In this document: in pieces, positions 23,579 through 33,372 of the stretch
How the letters are laid out: each line of letters starts with the position of its first letter
Position numbering within the stretch: the stretch's first letter is position 1
Assembly (NCBI GenBank): GCA_014529385.2
Contig: CM043971.1
Coordinates: forward strand, 82,193,340-82,257,339
Reading direction: 5' to 3'
Source of the DNA: Adiantum capillus-veneris
Lineage: Eukaryota > Streptophyta > Polypodiopsida > Polypodiales > Pteridaceae
Length of the DNA stretch: 64,000 nt
Position numbers and translations under genes: made by a program
Notes under the pieces: generated by a model
Seen by the model: only the letters and a program-made list of their open reading frames with translations
What the model was told of the DNA's origin: nothing
Database searches by the model: none

Positions 23579-25156
23579 TTAACTATCTTTTGATAGGAGA
23601 CGCTTTGCAATCTCTCTATGAAGTTCTATAGCATTGGGTAGAATGGATGTAAGTACAAAAGCAATTATAGCTTGGGCACTGTCAACCCCCAGGGCTTGAT
23701 AAAGAGCTATGTGTGTCAAGACCTTGCTGCAAAAGACAATGCCAAAAGTGGCAATTGCAAGTGATTTTTTCACCAGAATAATTACATGGGCTATTTGAGG
23801 GATGGTGGCTAAGCATAGGAGTTTACTTGCGGCCTTAAGCACCCACAAAACAAAATGGCCGTTTGGGGAGAAATCCTTGTGTATGATGCACACATCATGC
23901 ATTGGTAGTTTGCCGATGTAGTGTGCTAGGGCTGCATGAGGCCCAAACACCGTGCCCTCTCGCCCCTTCCAGCTAGCCCACATGTTCATGTCCAAAACAT
24001 CCTACAAAATTGTAATTAACCAAAAGCAAAGAAGAAAGGTTGAATTATCAACGTAGAAGATGCTTAGTATTACCCCTTGTTGCTTATCCTCATCATCCAT
24101 AGTTGGTGTGGCTTCAAGGTTGATAGAGGATTTGCTCTTATCAACCTTGCGGGGGATACATGAACCAGACAAATCGGGCCAGATAGGAGTTTGGTTGGCA
24201 AAAACCTTGGCTTGTGTGGCAACGAACTCCTTGTCTGTGACTTCACTTTGCTCTGCAGCAGCGAGAATATCCGTTGTCACTAGTGCAATTGTGTCAGCAA
24301 CAGAGTACCCCAATGGAAGCAGCTTATCATCTGTAGCTTTTGGTGTAGGATCAAGTGGGTGCATATGAGGCTAAGACTTTCATCTAGTCGGACACCAAAA
24401 GCCTTTTCCAGATCATGTAAGAATAAATACTCTTCATCTTCTATAATTATGCTGCTAAGACGGCTAATCTCCACTTTGGGAATTGCAGCAGGGTTACAGC
24501 TCTCAGGGCCGGGCACCTCGGAGGTGCTGCAATCTGCTCTCTCACTACAACTGCTTCTTCCAAGCCCTGGGGATATTTGGCAGCTTGTAGTCTTTGCTCA
24601 CTTTGGACATCTATAGGAGCGGCCTTGGGATCTTTACGATCCGGCAACACCCCACCCACTGCCGGATGTGAGATCCTTATCTCCTCCAAGGAGGGCTCCT
24701 CATTGACGAGGAAGAAGAGAGTGGAGATTTTGGACAAGAAAGATTGCCCAATTTTGTGCTTCTTGAAGGAACCTACAACTTCCTTTGTCACTTGGCGGAA
24801 GTGGTTCGTCTCTTTTGCAATCACCTCAAAGCGGGCTAGTCTATTTGAAAATGCAATGTCGCCCTTGTGGATGTAGCGAAGCAGATCACATGGCAACCAC
24901 AGCATGGCGTTGTCTTCAAAGTTCACAGCATACTTGAGTATATGCGCATGCATATACTCTGTGATGTTGTGAAAGGTGTCATTGTGGAGTTGCATGGTTT
25001 TTTGTAAATCCACTCTGCGGGTAAAGAAGCTGTGAAGATAATTGCGTCCAACATATTTGGTGTCCTCTAAGAAAAGAAGAAACCGTGAAAGGGGGGTGTG
25101 TGCTCTTTCAACGCTGCTGCTGCGTGGGAGGAGTATGCACTAGCATGTGTTGCCAT
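23579..25156 (-). pseudogene. Intron-containing gene of unknown function (frameshifted)
   Basis: The start is probably the ATG at 25156 ('MATHASAYSSHAAAALKEHT'). A one-base slip in the C6 run near 25095 links it to a frame reading 'EDTKYVGRNYLHSFFTRR' and on through 'FEDNAMLWLPCDLLRYIHKG' and 'VTKEVVGSFKKHKIGQSF'. Two more frame changes near 24500 and 24370 lead to a segment ending 'TMDDEDKQQG'. A clean intron follows (24073-24002, GTAATA to TTTTGTAG). The last exon holds 'DVLDMNMWASWKGREGTVFG' and hydrophobic stretches and stops at 23579. I do not recognise the family. The hydrophobic last exon (about 23900-23600) could be membrane-associated, but that is only composition. It lies head to tail with the next minus-strand gene and converges on the histone-like gene. 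Confidence 0.5.
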
Positions 25157-25160
25157 GGTG

Positions 25161-25163
<3 letters not shown>

Positions 25164-25249
<86 letters not shown>
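25164..25249. repeat. (GT)n(CT)n microsatellite in the 5' leader of the minus-strand gene
   Basis: GT repeat (25164-25198) followed by CT repeat to 25249. On the minus strand it lies between the TATA box and the start codon. Confidence 0.95.
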
Positions 25250-25253
<4 letters not shown>

Positions 25254-25282
25254 GTTGACAAAAAAATAAGAAGGCCTCTCCC

Positions 25283-25290
25283 CTTTATAT
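25283..25290 (-). promoter_or_regulatory. TATA box of the 23.6-25.2 kb gene
   Basis: The minus strand reads GGATATAAAGGGG, about 127 bases before the ATG at 25156. Transcription would start near 25255, so the microsatellite would be transcribed. Confidence 0.5.
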
Positions 25291-25487
25291 CCACCCCCCT
25301 CCTTCCCCACCCCGCCGCGGCCCGCTGCAGAAAAAGATACCATCCCAAAGCTCTTTGACATACATACAAACACACATGGATGCGCACACAAACACCCAAA
25401 CAAAATCTAAAAAATTTAATCAATGAGGGTGATACTATAACAATTTTTTTTGAATTTCCATTAAATAGATTGCTTTACAACGTGGCA

Positions 25488-26808
25488 TTACAGTGCAGCT
25501 CCAACCCTCCACTCCTCTTGCACTTTCATGGCTGTCTCCATCCGCCTATCAATCTGAAACAACAAAGATGCTTTCAATAAGATTAACAACTGGCACATGT
25601 AGACAACATATAAATTAAACTGATCTTTTGCCGATTGAGACGAAAGTAAGCATCTTTGATTTCTTCGTAGCCCAAGATAATCAAGTGTTCCTGTATGTTG
25701 GTGAGTGTCTAATGTTCACTAACTTGCACAATTTCAGAAACACCATTTGACAAAGTAACAGGCATGTCAAATGTCACAAAGTTAGCAACACTAGATTGCA
25801 AGGGTATCCACTTTCCACTCTTACACATCCAACGCTCATAGTGGAAATGTAGGTACAAAGTAGTGCACACTTTCAAAGATCGTATCCCTATACCTAAAGC
25901 CCCCACCTTCCACTTGTATTTATCTCCTTGGTGCACTCCCTCAACCATTCCGCATTTATCTCCAAATATCAATTTTAGTGCTTCATACATGACATTCTTG
26001 CTACAAAACATAGTGGGTGTGACACTGAGTGGCGATATCTTGAACATGTGTACAAAAACATGCACGGGGAAGCACCAACTGAGACCTACTGATTTGGAAG
26101 TCTTCCCAAATTTTAATGAGGATCAAATATCGGAAAGCATCTTCTCCTTCACTAAGAAGAGTGACCACGCATCAAGTTGTGGCCATTCCAGACTCAGTAA
26201 TGAAGGTTTGTCAACAACAATCATCTTACCGTATCCATCCTTCGAGGCCGGCACTACATACGTGTGTGAGTAGAAGGAGATTCTATGTTGCAGCAAAGTC
26301 GAAGGTGGCAAGTTGGGAAGCATCATAGCACCAATGTCCGCATGAAGAGCGTTGAAGGTTCCTCTGAGACTCTTGATTGGTTGTTTCTCAACAAAGTTGT
26401 ATGGGAATATATCTATGACAACACCAAAAACTATCAAGTAAAAAATAAATAACAAGCGTTTACAATCAGCAACCAGCAATGTTTTATAACTTACAATGTA
26501 TTGGGAAATCTCTTGAGCTTCCATTCCTCAAGCGCATGGAACGCCAATAGTACACATGTTGAACAATGGCCACTGTGCCATTGACTCTATGGTTCTTGAA
26601 ACCAAGAAGTCTCCCCTTCCAATGTTTGTTAAGGTTGCCCCCACGGTTTCAAACTCGATGAGGCTTGATAGCTGCAGGTTTCATGAAGATCCAAGATCCT
26701 TCAAAAAACACTTGCGGGACACATTCCCCATCAGAATCCCTAGTGTTATGCAAGCAAACCGCCTCTATCTCATCCTTTGGCTTCCTTGAAGTGGAAGGGG
26801 TTGACATG
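25488..26808 (-). pseudogene. Intron-containing gene, possible BAH-like domain (broken)
   Basis: Exon 1 runs from the ATG at 26808 ('MSTPSTSRKPKDEIEAV') to a GTAAGT donor at 26494. The acceptor ends GTCATAG at 26413, and the reading frame is kept across this 82-base intron. Around the junction lie 'VNGTVAIVQHVYYWRSMRLR' and 'FPYNFVEKQPIKSLRGTF'. This order of strands, a Tyr/Trp pair and then a hydrophobic-polar-P-x-S-x-x-G element, resembles BAH (bromo-adjacent homology) chromatin-binding domains. I rate that weakly. Later come 'LSLEWPQLDAWSLFLV' and 'FGDKCGMVEGVHQGDKYKWK'. Stops interrupt it (TGA in exon 1, TGA near 26121, TAG near 25708). The last exon starts after GTTTCAG at 25554 and ends with TAA at 25488; the donor for that intron is not clear. 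Confidence 0.5.
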
Positions 26809-27027
26809 GTAGCACTAGAAGAAGAATTGTGTTAGAGAGAGAGAGGCCTGTTGCTTCAGGAATGAGATGAGAAGGAATGGTTGAATGGGAAACAAGGGGA
26901 GAAGAAGTAGTTCAAATGGATGGTGTGGATGAAATGGGGAGACATGTCGTGTAGCTATGGAAAGATTCCATTTGTGATGCAGCTATGGCAATCTTGGCGG
27001 GAGGGAAGTGGCTGAATGGGGAGCATG
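26809..27027. other. Upstream region of the minus-strand gene
   Basis: Probable 5' flank or leader with a short GA run at 26837-26846. On the minus strand a possible splice acceptor TTCTTCTTCTAG lies just before the ATG. No other gene is seen. Confidence 0.35.
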
Positions 27028-27397
27028 TTACGAGACTGGGCACCCTCTTGTTGTAGTGGTTAGCTGCAATTGGGATAGCTGGGCGTAATGGTTAATTATG
27101 TGGTGTCTATTTATTTTACTAATTGAGTTGATGATGATTTTGTAGAGTGGAATGCGGGGAGTTGATGAAGAAGCAACGGCAATTACTCTTGGCCATTTTC
27201 GTATTTGCACAGTATCTTAGAACATCATTTCAATAAGCCACTATGGCTCTGTAAATAATTGTAGTGGGAACTCCCCTTATGGGTCATGCAAGAACTAATG
27301 AGCTTCACTCATTTGCAAAAGTAAAGTGGTTGTAAAAGAGGGGCCTCAATTTTCGGCACCTTAAATTAAAAATAATATATTAAATACCAACTCCACA
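27028..27397 (+). repeat. Inverted partial copy of the LTR at 27461-28131
   Basis: It starts TGTTACGAGACTGGGCACCC, the reverse complement of the end of the LTR at 28131. It stays complementary to 27757-28131 down to 'AATACCAACTCCACAAGA', then switches abruptly to 'GAGAAAGGCCTAAATCTAGC', which also occurs in direct orientation at about 27712. The two arms form a fold-back with a loop of about 360 bases. Confidence 0.85.
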
Positions 27398-27447
27398 AGA
27401 GAAAGGCCTAAATCTAGCCCCAAACTCCCATGCAGTCAACTTGGGTT

Positions 27448-27459
27448 GCTCTGATACCA
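27448..27459 (-). promoter_or_regulatory. Primer-binding site, initiator tRNA-Met type
   Basis: The plus strand reads GCTCTGATACCA, so the minus strand reads TGGTATCAGAGC, the classic plant retrotransposon PBS. It lies one base from the LTR edge at 27461. Confidence 0.85.
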
Positions 27460-27460
27460 C

Positions 27461-28131
27461 TGTTGGGAGAAGAGGGGGAGATCGACCGCTTAAAATACTC
27501 AACACAAGCTTCCAAGCAATCACCATCAAACTGTCCACCTCTTCTTCCAATTTCCAAGCACACACACTCACCTAGACTATGAAACACAGACACACACAGT
27601 AAACATAGAATTGACATAGACAAACTTGTAAGAGAGTGTAAGAGATGGAGACTATATTAGAGAGTACACAGCAAATAACCATAGCTTAAGAGAGTAGAGA
27701 AGAGAATCTGCAAGAGAAAGGCCTAAATCTAGCCCCAAACTCCACGGCACCTCTCTTGTGGAGTTGGTATTTAATATATTATTTTGAGTTTAAGGTGCCA
27801 AAAATTGAGGCCCCTCTTTTACAACCACTTTCACTTTTGTAAATGAGTGAAGCTCATTAGTTCTTGCATGACCCATAAGGGGATTTCCCACTACAACTAT
27901 TTACAGAACCATAGTGGCTTATTGAAATGATGTTCTAAGATACTGTGCAAATATAAAATGATGGCCAAGAGTAATTTCCGTCACCTCTTCATCAACTCCC
28001 CGCATTCCACTCTACAAAATCATCATCAACTCAATTAGTAAAATAAATAGACATCACATAATTAACCATTACGCCCAGCTATCCCAATTGCAGCTAACCA
28101 CTACAACAGGAGGGTGCCCAGTGTCGTAACA
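27461..28131 (-). repeat. Ty3/gypsy LTR (671 bases) between PPT and PBS
   Basis: On the minus strand it starts TGTTACGACACTGGG at 28131 and ends TCCCAACA at 27461. A PPT lies on its upstream side (28132-28143) and a PBS on its downstream side, so internal sequence flanks it on both sides. Partial copies lie at 27028-27397 (inverted) and 32518-33063. Confidence 0.82.
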
Positions 28132-28143
28132 TCCCTCCCACCA
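28132..28143 (-). promoter_or_regulatory. Polypurine tract
   Basis: The minus strand reads CCTGGTGGGAGGGA directly before the LTR start TGTTACG. Confidence 0.7.
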
Positions 28144-28164
28144 GGGATAGCAACTGTCCTCAGT

Positions 28165-28393
28165 TGCTCAATAGAGAAATCAACTGGACCGTGAGTGATG
28201 GAAAGTGTGGAGAAGGTCAGGAAAGTTGCGAAAAAACTTTTCAGGCATCGATTTGGCATCCTCTCTAGGGTGGCCCTTGAAAGTCAAACGGTAACGGTTA
28301 TAAACCATTCCAGTGCGTGTAGTGGTGGTCTCATGGTCAACTATTTTATCAGGGATGAGTTGCTCTTCTTGGTCTACGAGTGATGGTGGGTCT
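28165..28393 (-). pseudogene. C-terminal end of a Ty3/gypsy pol, chromodomain-like
   Basis: On the minus strand this reads 'IVDHETTTTRTGMVYNRYRL' followed by 'TFKGHPREDAKSMPEKFFRN' and 'FPDLLHTFHH', then a TGA stop and the PPT. The pattern of aromatic and basic residues, then 'KG' with a P and a following acidic patch, matches the tail of chromovirus integrases. Upstream pol is gone: sequence beyond 28400 has no pol motifs. It therefore represents only the last part of an element whose LTR is at 27461-28131. Confidence 0.65.
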
Positions 28394-28396
28394 TCA

Positions 28397-29001
28397 TAAA
28401 TGTGGTGTGTAGGTAGGGGTCCTCGGAATGGGCGTAAAAGACTAATGTGAAATGCATTGTGAATGTGGCAATGTGACGGGAAATTATACTATTAAAGTAC
28501 ATTTCAAGGTTAGACATCTTGTTTAAATTTGTTTGGGCATTACACCATGACCCAAAATATAGTAAGTATCCAAGCATGAGCTGAAGGCATTTTAACAGTC
28601 CTCCTACCCACTTTATGTGCCATAAGGCTGAATATCTGAAAAGAAAACTTCACTAAAAATTTAGTACCTTATAGGGCTAGGAAGCCCAATGTCTGGATGT
28701 AAAAAATTCAAGAGATGTGGTAATATATGCACTTTTTGAAGAAAATAATTAAATACCATTATGGAACAATTGGTCTATTGCATTATATAGACATCTTTGT
28801 ATCTTTGAATTTAAGCTAACACATAACTAGTAAATTAATGATGCAATTTAATCACACGTCAATAACTTGGCATTTGGCTTTTTGAAAAGAGTGTAAACCA
28901 TTGTAAATTGGATACTTATCTGGAGTTTGAAGCTCACAAATCGTGAGAGAATGTGTAGTAAAGAGTGAGTGGTTGTGTGATGTGTCAACATTAGAACACA
29001 C
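28397..29001. other. Spacer left of the copia element
   Basis: AT-rich sequence without recognised coding or LTR ends. It ends in an AC-rich tract holding the copia target duplication. Confidence 0.4.
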
Positions 29002-29006
29002 ACACT

Positions 29007-29194
29007 TGAAGGGGATCGGGGAGCACCACAGACGGAGAGTGAGAGAGAGAGAGGAGACACACACACGATGTGGGTGGGGAGACACAAAAGAGTGAGCAGC
29101 CCCCTATACACTTATGCTATGTATAAGGTATACAAGTCAGTGGGCGCCCAGACTCTGGGCGGCCGGGCAAGGCACAGACGCCTATACCCCAACA
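29007..29194 (-). repeat. 3' LTR of the copia element
   Basis: In plus orientation it starts TGAAGGGGATCGGGG and ends TATACCCCAACA. It differs from the other LTR by a few bases and a short indel in the GA run, so the insertion looks fairly recent. Confidence 0.88.
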
Positions 29195-29205
29195 ACCTCC
29201 CACTT
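29195..29205 (-). promoter_or_regulatory. Polypurine tract of the copia element
   Basis: The minus strand reads AAGTGGGAGGT directly before the 3' LTR, a usual copia form. Confidence 0.75.
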
Positions 29206-29273
29206 AAAGACGATTGTGCCTTTAAGCAAGGGAACCTAGTCTAAAGACTACAAAAGGTGAGAGAAAACCGCTC

Positions 29274-30245
29274 TCAACCGATGCCCACTGGCTGGCTGTG
29301 ATCGTGTGCATCCGGCTGTCCTGCTCCCGTGTAAGTCCATACACCACCAGACGTACCGCACACGTACGGCAAGTATGTATGAAATACCTGCATATCTCCC
29401 TCGTGCACTATGCCATCATCAGTCAACAAACGACTGACAACCCCAAATGCAAATGCTCCCACTACAGCTGCGATATCCGGTCTCAAGATCAGCATCTCAT
29501 ACATGAGACCACCGAATGACGATGCAATGCTAGCGGGCCCTGCTAGCTCTACGGAGCATGTATCAACATATACATCCCTGGCAATAGGCATCTCTGACTG
29601 ACAAGGCGTGTCAGCCACATGCATCTCCTGACTGTCCACAAAAGACGCATCAACCTGTCGTGCAACCTCAGAGCAAACCAGTTGCTCTAGGTGTCTGCTG
29701 GAAGACATATCCTGCACAACTATATCCCCATGCTCACTGTCGAGCATAGAAAGGAATGACTGCATAATCGCTGACATCTCAGTCTCCTCTGCAATCATCC
29801 ACTGCAAACATGACCACTCAATCTGCTGTGACTCACTAGAGCTCTCATGCTCTAACTCCGTATGCATAGACTCTTGCACAACGTCCTCCTGTCGTGACTC
29901 ACTAGAGCAAGACTGCTCTACCTGTCTATCCTGCATAGAAGTATCTCGCACAACTGACTCTCTGCTTTGCTCAGTCACTAGCAAAGCATGCATGTCTGAC
30001 TCTGTCACCTCTCTGTGTGACTGCTCAAGTCGTGCCCCAACTGTGTGCACAACGAGCTCACTACTCTGCACTCCATGCAAAGCATCCTGCAACCCACAAG
30101 CAAAAGAGACTCGCCTGCTCTCTCGCTCTCTACCTGGCTGCGTGATAACAGAGACAACACCATCTCTCCCGTGATCCACATGCAATGGGTAACCTGTACC
30201 ACTCCTGGCACCTCTCGCAATCACTAGCGAACCCAAATGCATCAC
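29274..30245 (-). CDS. Unrecognised 323-codon ORF in the copia pol position
   Basis: The N-terminal 25 residues ('MMHLGSLVIARGARSGTGYP') resemble the end of a copia gag-pre-integrase domain, so the frame continues from upstream pol. After that nothing matches integrase, RT or RNase H: no DDE residues, no YADD and no DEDD pattern. The middle is rich in S, E, Q and H with repeats of the kind 'EQSRESVV' and 'HESSSESQQ'. The C-terminal part is more hydrophobic ('MLILRPDIAAVVGAFAFG'). It stays open without stops while gag is broken, which may mean recent selection or chance. It could be a spacer protein, a captured fragment or a frame kept open by composition. Function unknown. Confidence 0.55.
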   Translation of the reverse strand: MMHLGSLVIARGARSGTGYPLHVDHGRDGVVSVITQPGRERESRRVSFACGLQDALHGVQSSELVVHTVGARLEQSHREVTESDMHALLVTEQSRESVVRDTSMQDRQVEQSCSSESRQEDVVQESMHTELEHESSSESQQIEWSCLQWMIAEETEMSAIMQSFLSMLDSEHGDIVVQDMSSSRHLEQLVCSEVARQVDASFVDSQEMHVADTPCQSEMPIARDVYVDTCSVELAGPASIASSFGGLMYEMLILRPDIAAVVGAFAFGVVSRLLTDDGIVHEGDMQVFHTYLPYVCGTSGGVWTYTGAGQPDAHDHSQPVGIG

Positions 30246-30257
30246 AAAATCTCGCTC

Positions 30258-30518
30258 TCATAACTGTCTGACTGAGATCAAATCCCGTCTCAGATCTGGC
30301 ACATAACGCACATGACGCAGGGTAAATCTCATACCACTGGGCAAGGACAAACATACGTCTCCTGTACCCTCAATGTCATACACAGCACCATCAGCCATGT
30401 GCACACAACCAAGTCTCCCACTAGAAAATGTGCTAAACCACTCACGATGAGACCTGACATGGAACGTAGCATCTGAATCTAGTAACCAATGTGAGACAAT
30501 GTGCAATCTGATATGCAA
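30258..30518 (-). pseudogene. Copia protease and gag-pre-integrase segment
   Basis: The minus strand reads 'HWLLDSDATFHVRSHREWF', which is the copia aspartic protease start (usually WLLDSGA). Here aspartate replaces the active-site glycine. It continues 'FTLRHVRYVPDLRRDLISV' with 'RQL' at the end, typical of the protease end. It is out of frame with gag by one indel near 30500. Confidence 0.85.
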
Positions 30519-31099
30519 TCCGTAGACATAAGATCGTCTGAAGACAAGCTAGATGTAAATGTGACATCGCCGTCACAAGCATACTCAATAACCACCGTAC
30601 TGATCTCACTAGCATATGTCATGCCCAAATCTGCATCACGCATCTGTCGCCTCTGTTGTCTCAAACGCCTGAAACATCGACGCCTAATGTGCCCTCTATG
30701 TCCACAATGCCAACATGTCAAGTCTCTATGCCGTCGAGACTTGCGTGTGGGACCAATCTCTCCCATGGACATAGAAGTGGGACTAGACTCCCCTGTAGAC
30801 ATGGATGTCGCGTACATAGCATGTAAACTCTGCCATAAAGCATGAGTTGTAGTCTCCCTCGAGACCTACCAATAAACAGACTCAACCAGATGCAAATGAA
30901 TTGTAGACATGGCTAACTCATCAAGATCTTGCCAATCATCATCACGCATAGACTTGGGCTTCGCCGATAAACCACGCAAGGGTTTATCTTGTCCCAAATC
31001 CGCCAATGCAACAAGCATATGCTCCTTCCAAGCAACAAAATCTGAACCATCAAACTGTGTCAGACCATAACGCTGTAAGTCAAATGAAAAATCAGCCAT
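30479..31099 (-). pseudogene. Copia gag with CCHC knuckle
   Basis: The start at 31099 gives 'MADFSFDLQRYGLTQFDGSD' and 'FVAWKEHMLVALADLG', the usual copia gag N-terminus with the F-DG-F-W pattern. One TAG at 30866-30868 interrupts the frame. The zinc knuckle 'CWHCGHRGHIRRRC' follows near 30715. Gag forms the virus-like particle. It is shorter than typical gag because much of the middle is absent. Confidence 0.85.
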
Positions 31100-32307
31100 A
31101 ATGCTCGCAAAAGAGCAACCAACAATAACTAGCAAATGTCAACCAAATCAGCCCTAAACTGGCTCGAATCGCATCAACAAAAGTCTGCAAATATGGCTCA
31201 AAACCTGATGCAAAATTGCATCAATAACCGTGCAAAACCTTGCACAAAATCACAAGTCAATATGACTCGAATCCGGCTACTTAGCTCGTAGCCACACAAG
31301 CATACATCACAATATTCACTCCTGTGAGTGTGCCAAGATAATTGTACGCCTGTCAAACTGTGAGCTAATCACCAAGCCCACACTGTGCGGTATCGATGCA
31401 TACACACGCACAAATCTCCCACCTGCAGAGTACACCGCACGTAATCACCGAGTGCAATCGCAATCACAACCTGGATCACATCAACTTATGCGCATAAAAC
31501 TCCTGGGAAAATTTCGCCAGAGTTTCGTCAGTAAAACGATCACAAAACCAGTAACCAAACTGACTGCACGCTCAAAACCATGAACAACCAAAGCACATCA
31601 AACCGCACTCCAAATGCATGCACCAATCTCCACACTTTGCATACATCATTGCAAACACCTGCAAATCTAGTACACAAATATCTGATCTACCTGTGACTGC
31701 CAAAAAACATGCTCGAGGCATACATTGCCGAGCTCAAAATGCAATCACATTAGTCTCCCTGAACATCAAACCACATAAGGCATACATCGTATCCTCCCAC
31801 CTGTGAGGAAACTTGCAGCAAATATCACTCTCACATTTGAGAGCAAACCATGTGTGGAATCTTCGACACACAATAAACAACTGCTGCTGCAAAAAATTAA
31901 GCGTTCAGAATTTTAAAATTCTGATATGAGGAGCGCGTCCGGAGCGTGCCAAAACCCCAAGGTAGACTCCTGGATCACATGTATCCGAGTCCGGGTGTGA
32001 AAGCTATGCCAAAAACCTCCGTTTCGACCCAAAAACGCAGCATAAACTGTCAAAAGAGGGCTGAAAAATGCAGCTCCTCAACCGTAGCTCAAATGAGGTT
32101 TTTGATGGCTAGAATGGCTTCGAAAGGGGGGTAAAACGTCAAGATGCTTAGAGGAAACGCTCTCGAAAAGCTGAATTTGCCGATGCCGAAGTCGAAACCC
32201 TGTTTGCACTCTTGAAAGTGCGCTCGCGCGCGGACGCGATTTTGGGAATGAAACTGGCTCTCTGCTGTCGTCGTGACTGTGCACACACGCGCTCCCTCCG
32301 CACCTAC

Positions 32308-32319
32308 GCTCTGATACCA
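32308..32319 (-). promoter_or_regulatory. PBS of the copia element, initiator tRNA-Met type
   Basis: The plus strand reads GCTCTGATACCA, two bases from the LTR at 32322. Confidence 0.88.
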
Positions 32320-32321
32320 AT

Positions 32322-32512
32322 TGAAGGGGATCGGGGAGCACCACAGACGGAGAGTGAGAGAGAGAGAAGGAGACACACACACACGATGTGGGTGGGGAGA
32401 CACAAAAGAGTGAGCAACCCCCTATACACTTATGCTATGTATAAGGTATACAAGTCAGTGGGCGCCCAGACTCTGGGCGGCCGGGCAAGGCACAGACGCC
32501 TATACCCCAGCA
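32322..32512 (-). repeat. 5' LTR of the copia element
   Basis: A 191-base partner of 29007-29194, ending TATACCCCAGCA before ACACT. Confidence 0.88.
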
Positions 32513-32517
32513 ACACT

Positions 32518-33108
32518 CACCTAGACTATGACACACACACACATACACACACACACACAGTAAACATAGAATTGACATAGACAAACTTGTAAGAGAGTGT
32601 AAGAGATGTGTAAGAGATGGAGACTAGATTAGAGAGTACACAACAAATAACCATAGCTTAAGAGAGTAGAGAAGAGAATCTGCAAGAGAAAGGCCTAAAT
32701 CTAGCCCCAAACTCCACGGCACCTCTCTTGTGGAGTTGGTATTTAATATATTATTTTGAGTTTAAGGTGCCAAAAATTGAGGCCCCTCTTTTACAACCAC
32801 TTTCACTTTTGTAAATGAGTGAAGCTCATTAGTTCTTGCATGACCCATAAGGGGATTTCCCACTACAACTATTTACAGAACCATAGTGGCTTATTGAAAT
32901 GATGTTCTAAGATACTGTGCAAATATAAAATGATGGCCAAGAGTAATTTCCGTCGCCTCTTCATCAACTCCCCGCATTCCACTCTACAAAATCATCATCA
33001 ACTCAATTAGTAAAATAAATAGACAGCACATAATTAACCATTACGTCCAACTATCCCAATTACACATCTCTTACACTCTCTTACAAGTTTGTCTATGTCA
33101 ATTCTATG

Positions 33109-33141
<33 letters not shown>

Positions 33142-33205
33142 ATAGTATAGGTGAGTGTGTGTGCTTGGAAATTGGAAGAAGAGGTGGACAGTTTGATGGT
33201 GATTT
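32518..33205. repeat. Partial gypsy LTR followed by its own inverted piece
   Basis: 32518-33063 matches 27571-28096 of the LTR described above, in the same orientation. At about 33064 it switches to the reverse complement of 27515-27650 (it contains 'TGTCAATTCTATGTTTACTG', a GT microsatellite at 33113-33141 and 'GGAAATTGGAAGAAGAGGTG'). This is a second fold-back of the same LTR. Confidence 0.8.
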
Positions 33206-33351
33206 AGCACTGGCTAGTCCTGGACTCCAATCTCTACCAAGCACTAAACCTATGTCTAGCTACTTTACTGTCTAAGTGTAAACAAAATGGGTGTCAAAAT
33301 CTTTGGAAAGGATTTTTTGTACAACTACGTCACTCACCACCTAAGGATCGA

Positions 33352-33371
33352 CTTCCCCAACAGCGGCGCCA
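33352..33371 (-). promoter_or_regulatory. PBS, tRNA-Asp type
   Basis: The minus strand reads TGGCGCCGCTGTTGGGGAAG, similar to the PBS at 9331. It follows a probable LTR end CTAACA at 33373. Confidence 0.6.
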
Positions 33372-33372
33372 A

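Larger units (their letters stand above)
29007..32512 (-). mobile_element. Non-autonomous Ty1/copia element, complete with both LTRs
   Basis: Two LTRs of 188 and 191 bases (29007-29194 and 32322-32512) are nearly identical. The PBS (32308-32319) and PPT (29195-29205) sit correctly for a minus-strand element. ACACT occurs on both sides (29002-29006 and 32513-32517), though in AC-rich sequence. Internally there are gag, CCHC knuckle, protease and a pre-integrase remnant, then an unrelated long ORF in place of integrase, RT and RNase H. At 3.5 kb it is shorter than the usual 5 kb or so of autonomous copia. It would need polymerase from a helper element. Confidence 0.87.

Noticed and set aside
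19098-26808. Endogenous large DNA virus segment
   Set aside because: Histone-like genes occur in some giant viruses, but spliceosomal introns, TATA boxes and transposase-like sequence fit a mobile element or host genes better, and no viral core gene is seen.
29002-32517. Treating ACACT as decisive proof of copia target duplication
   Set aside because: It lies in AC-rich sequence and could be chance, and the left and right flanks are otherwise different. The LTR pair, PBS and PPT carry the call.
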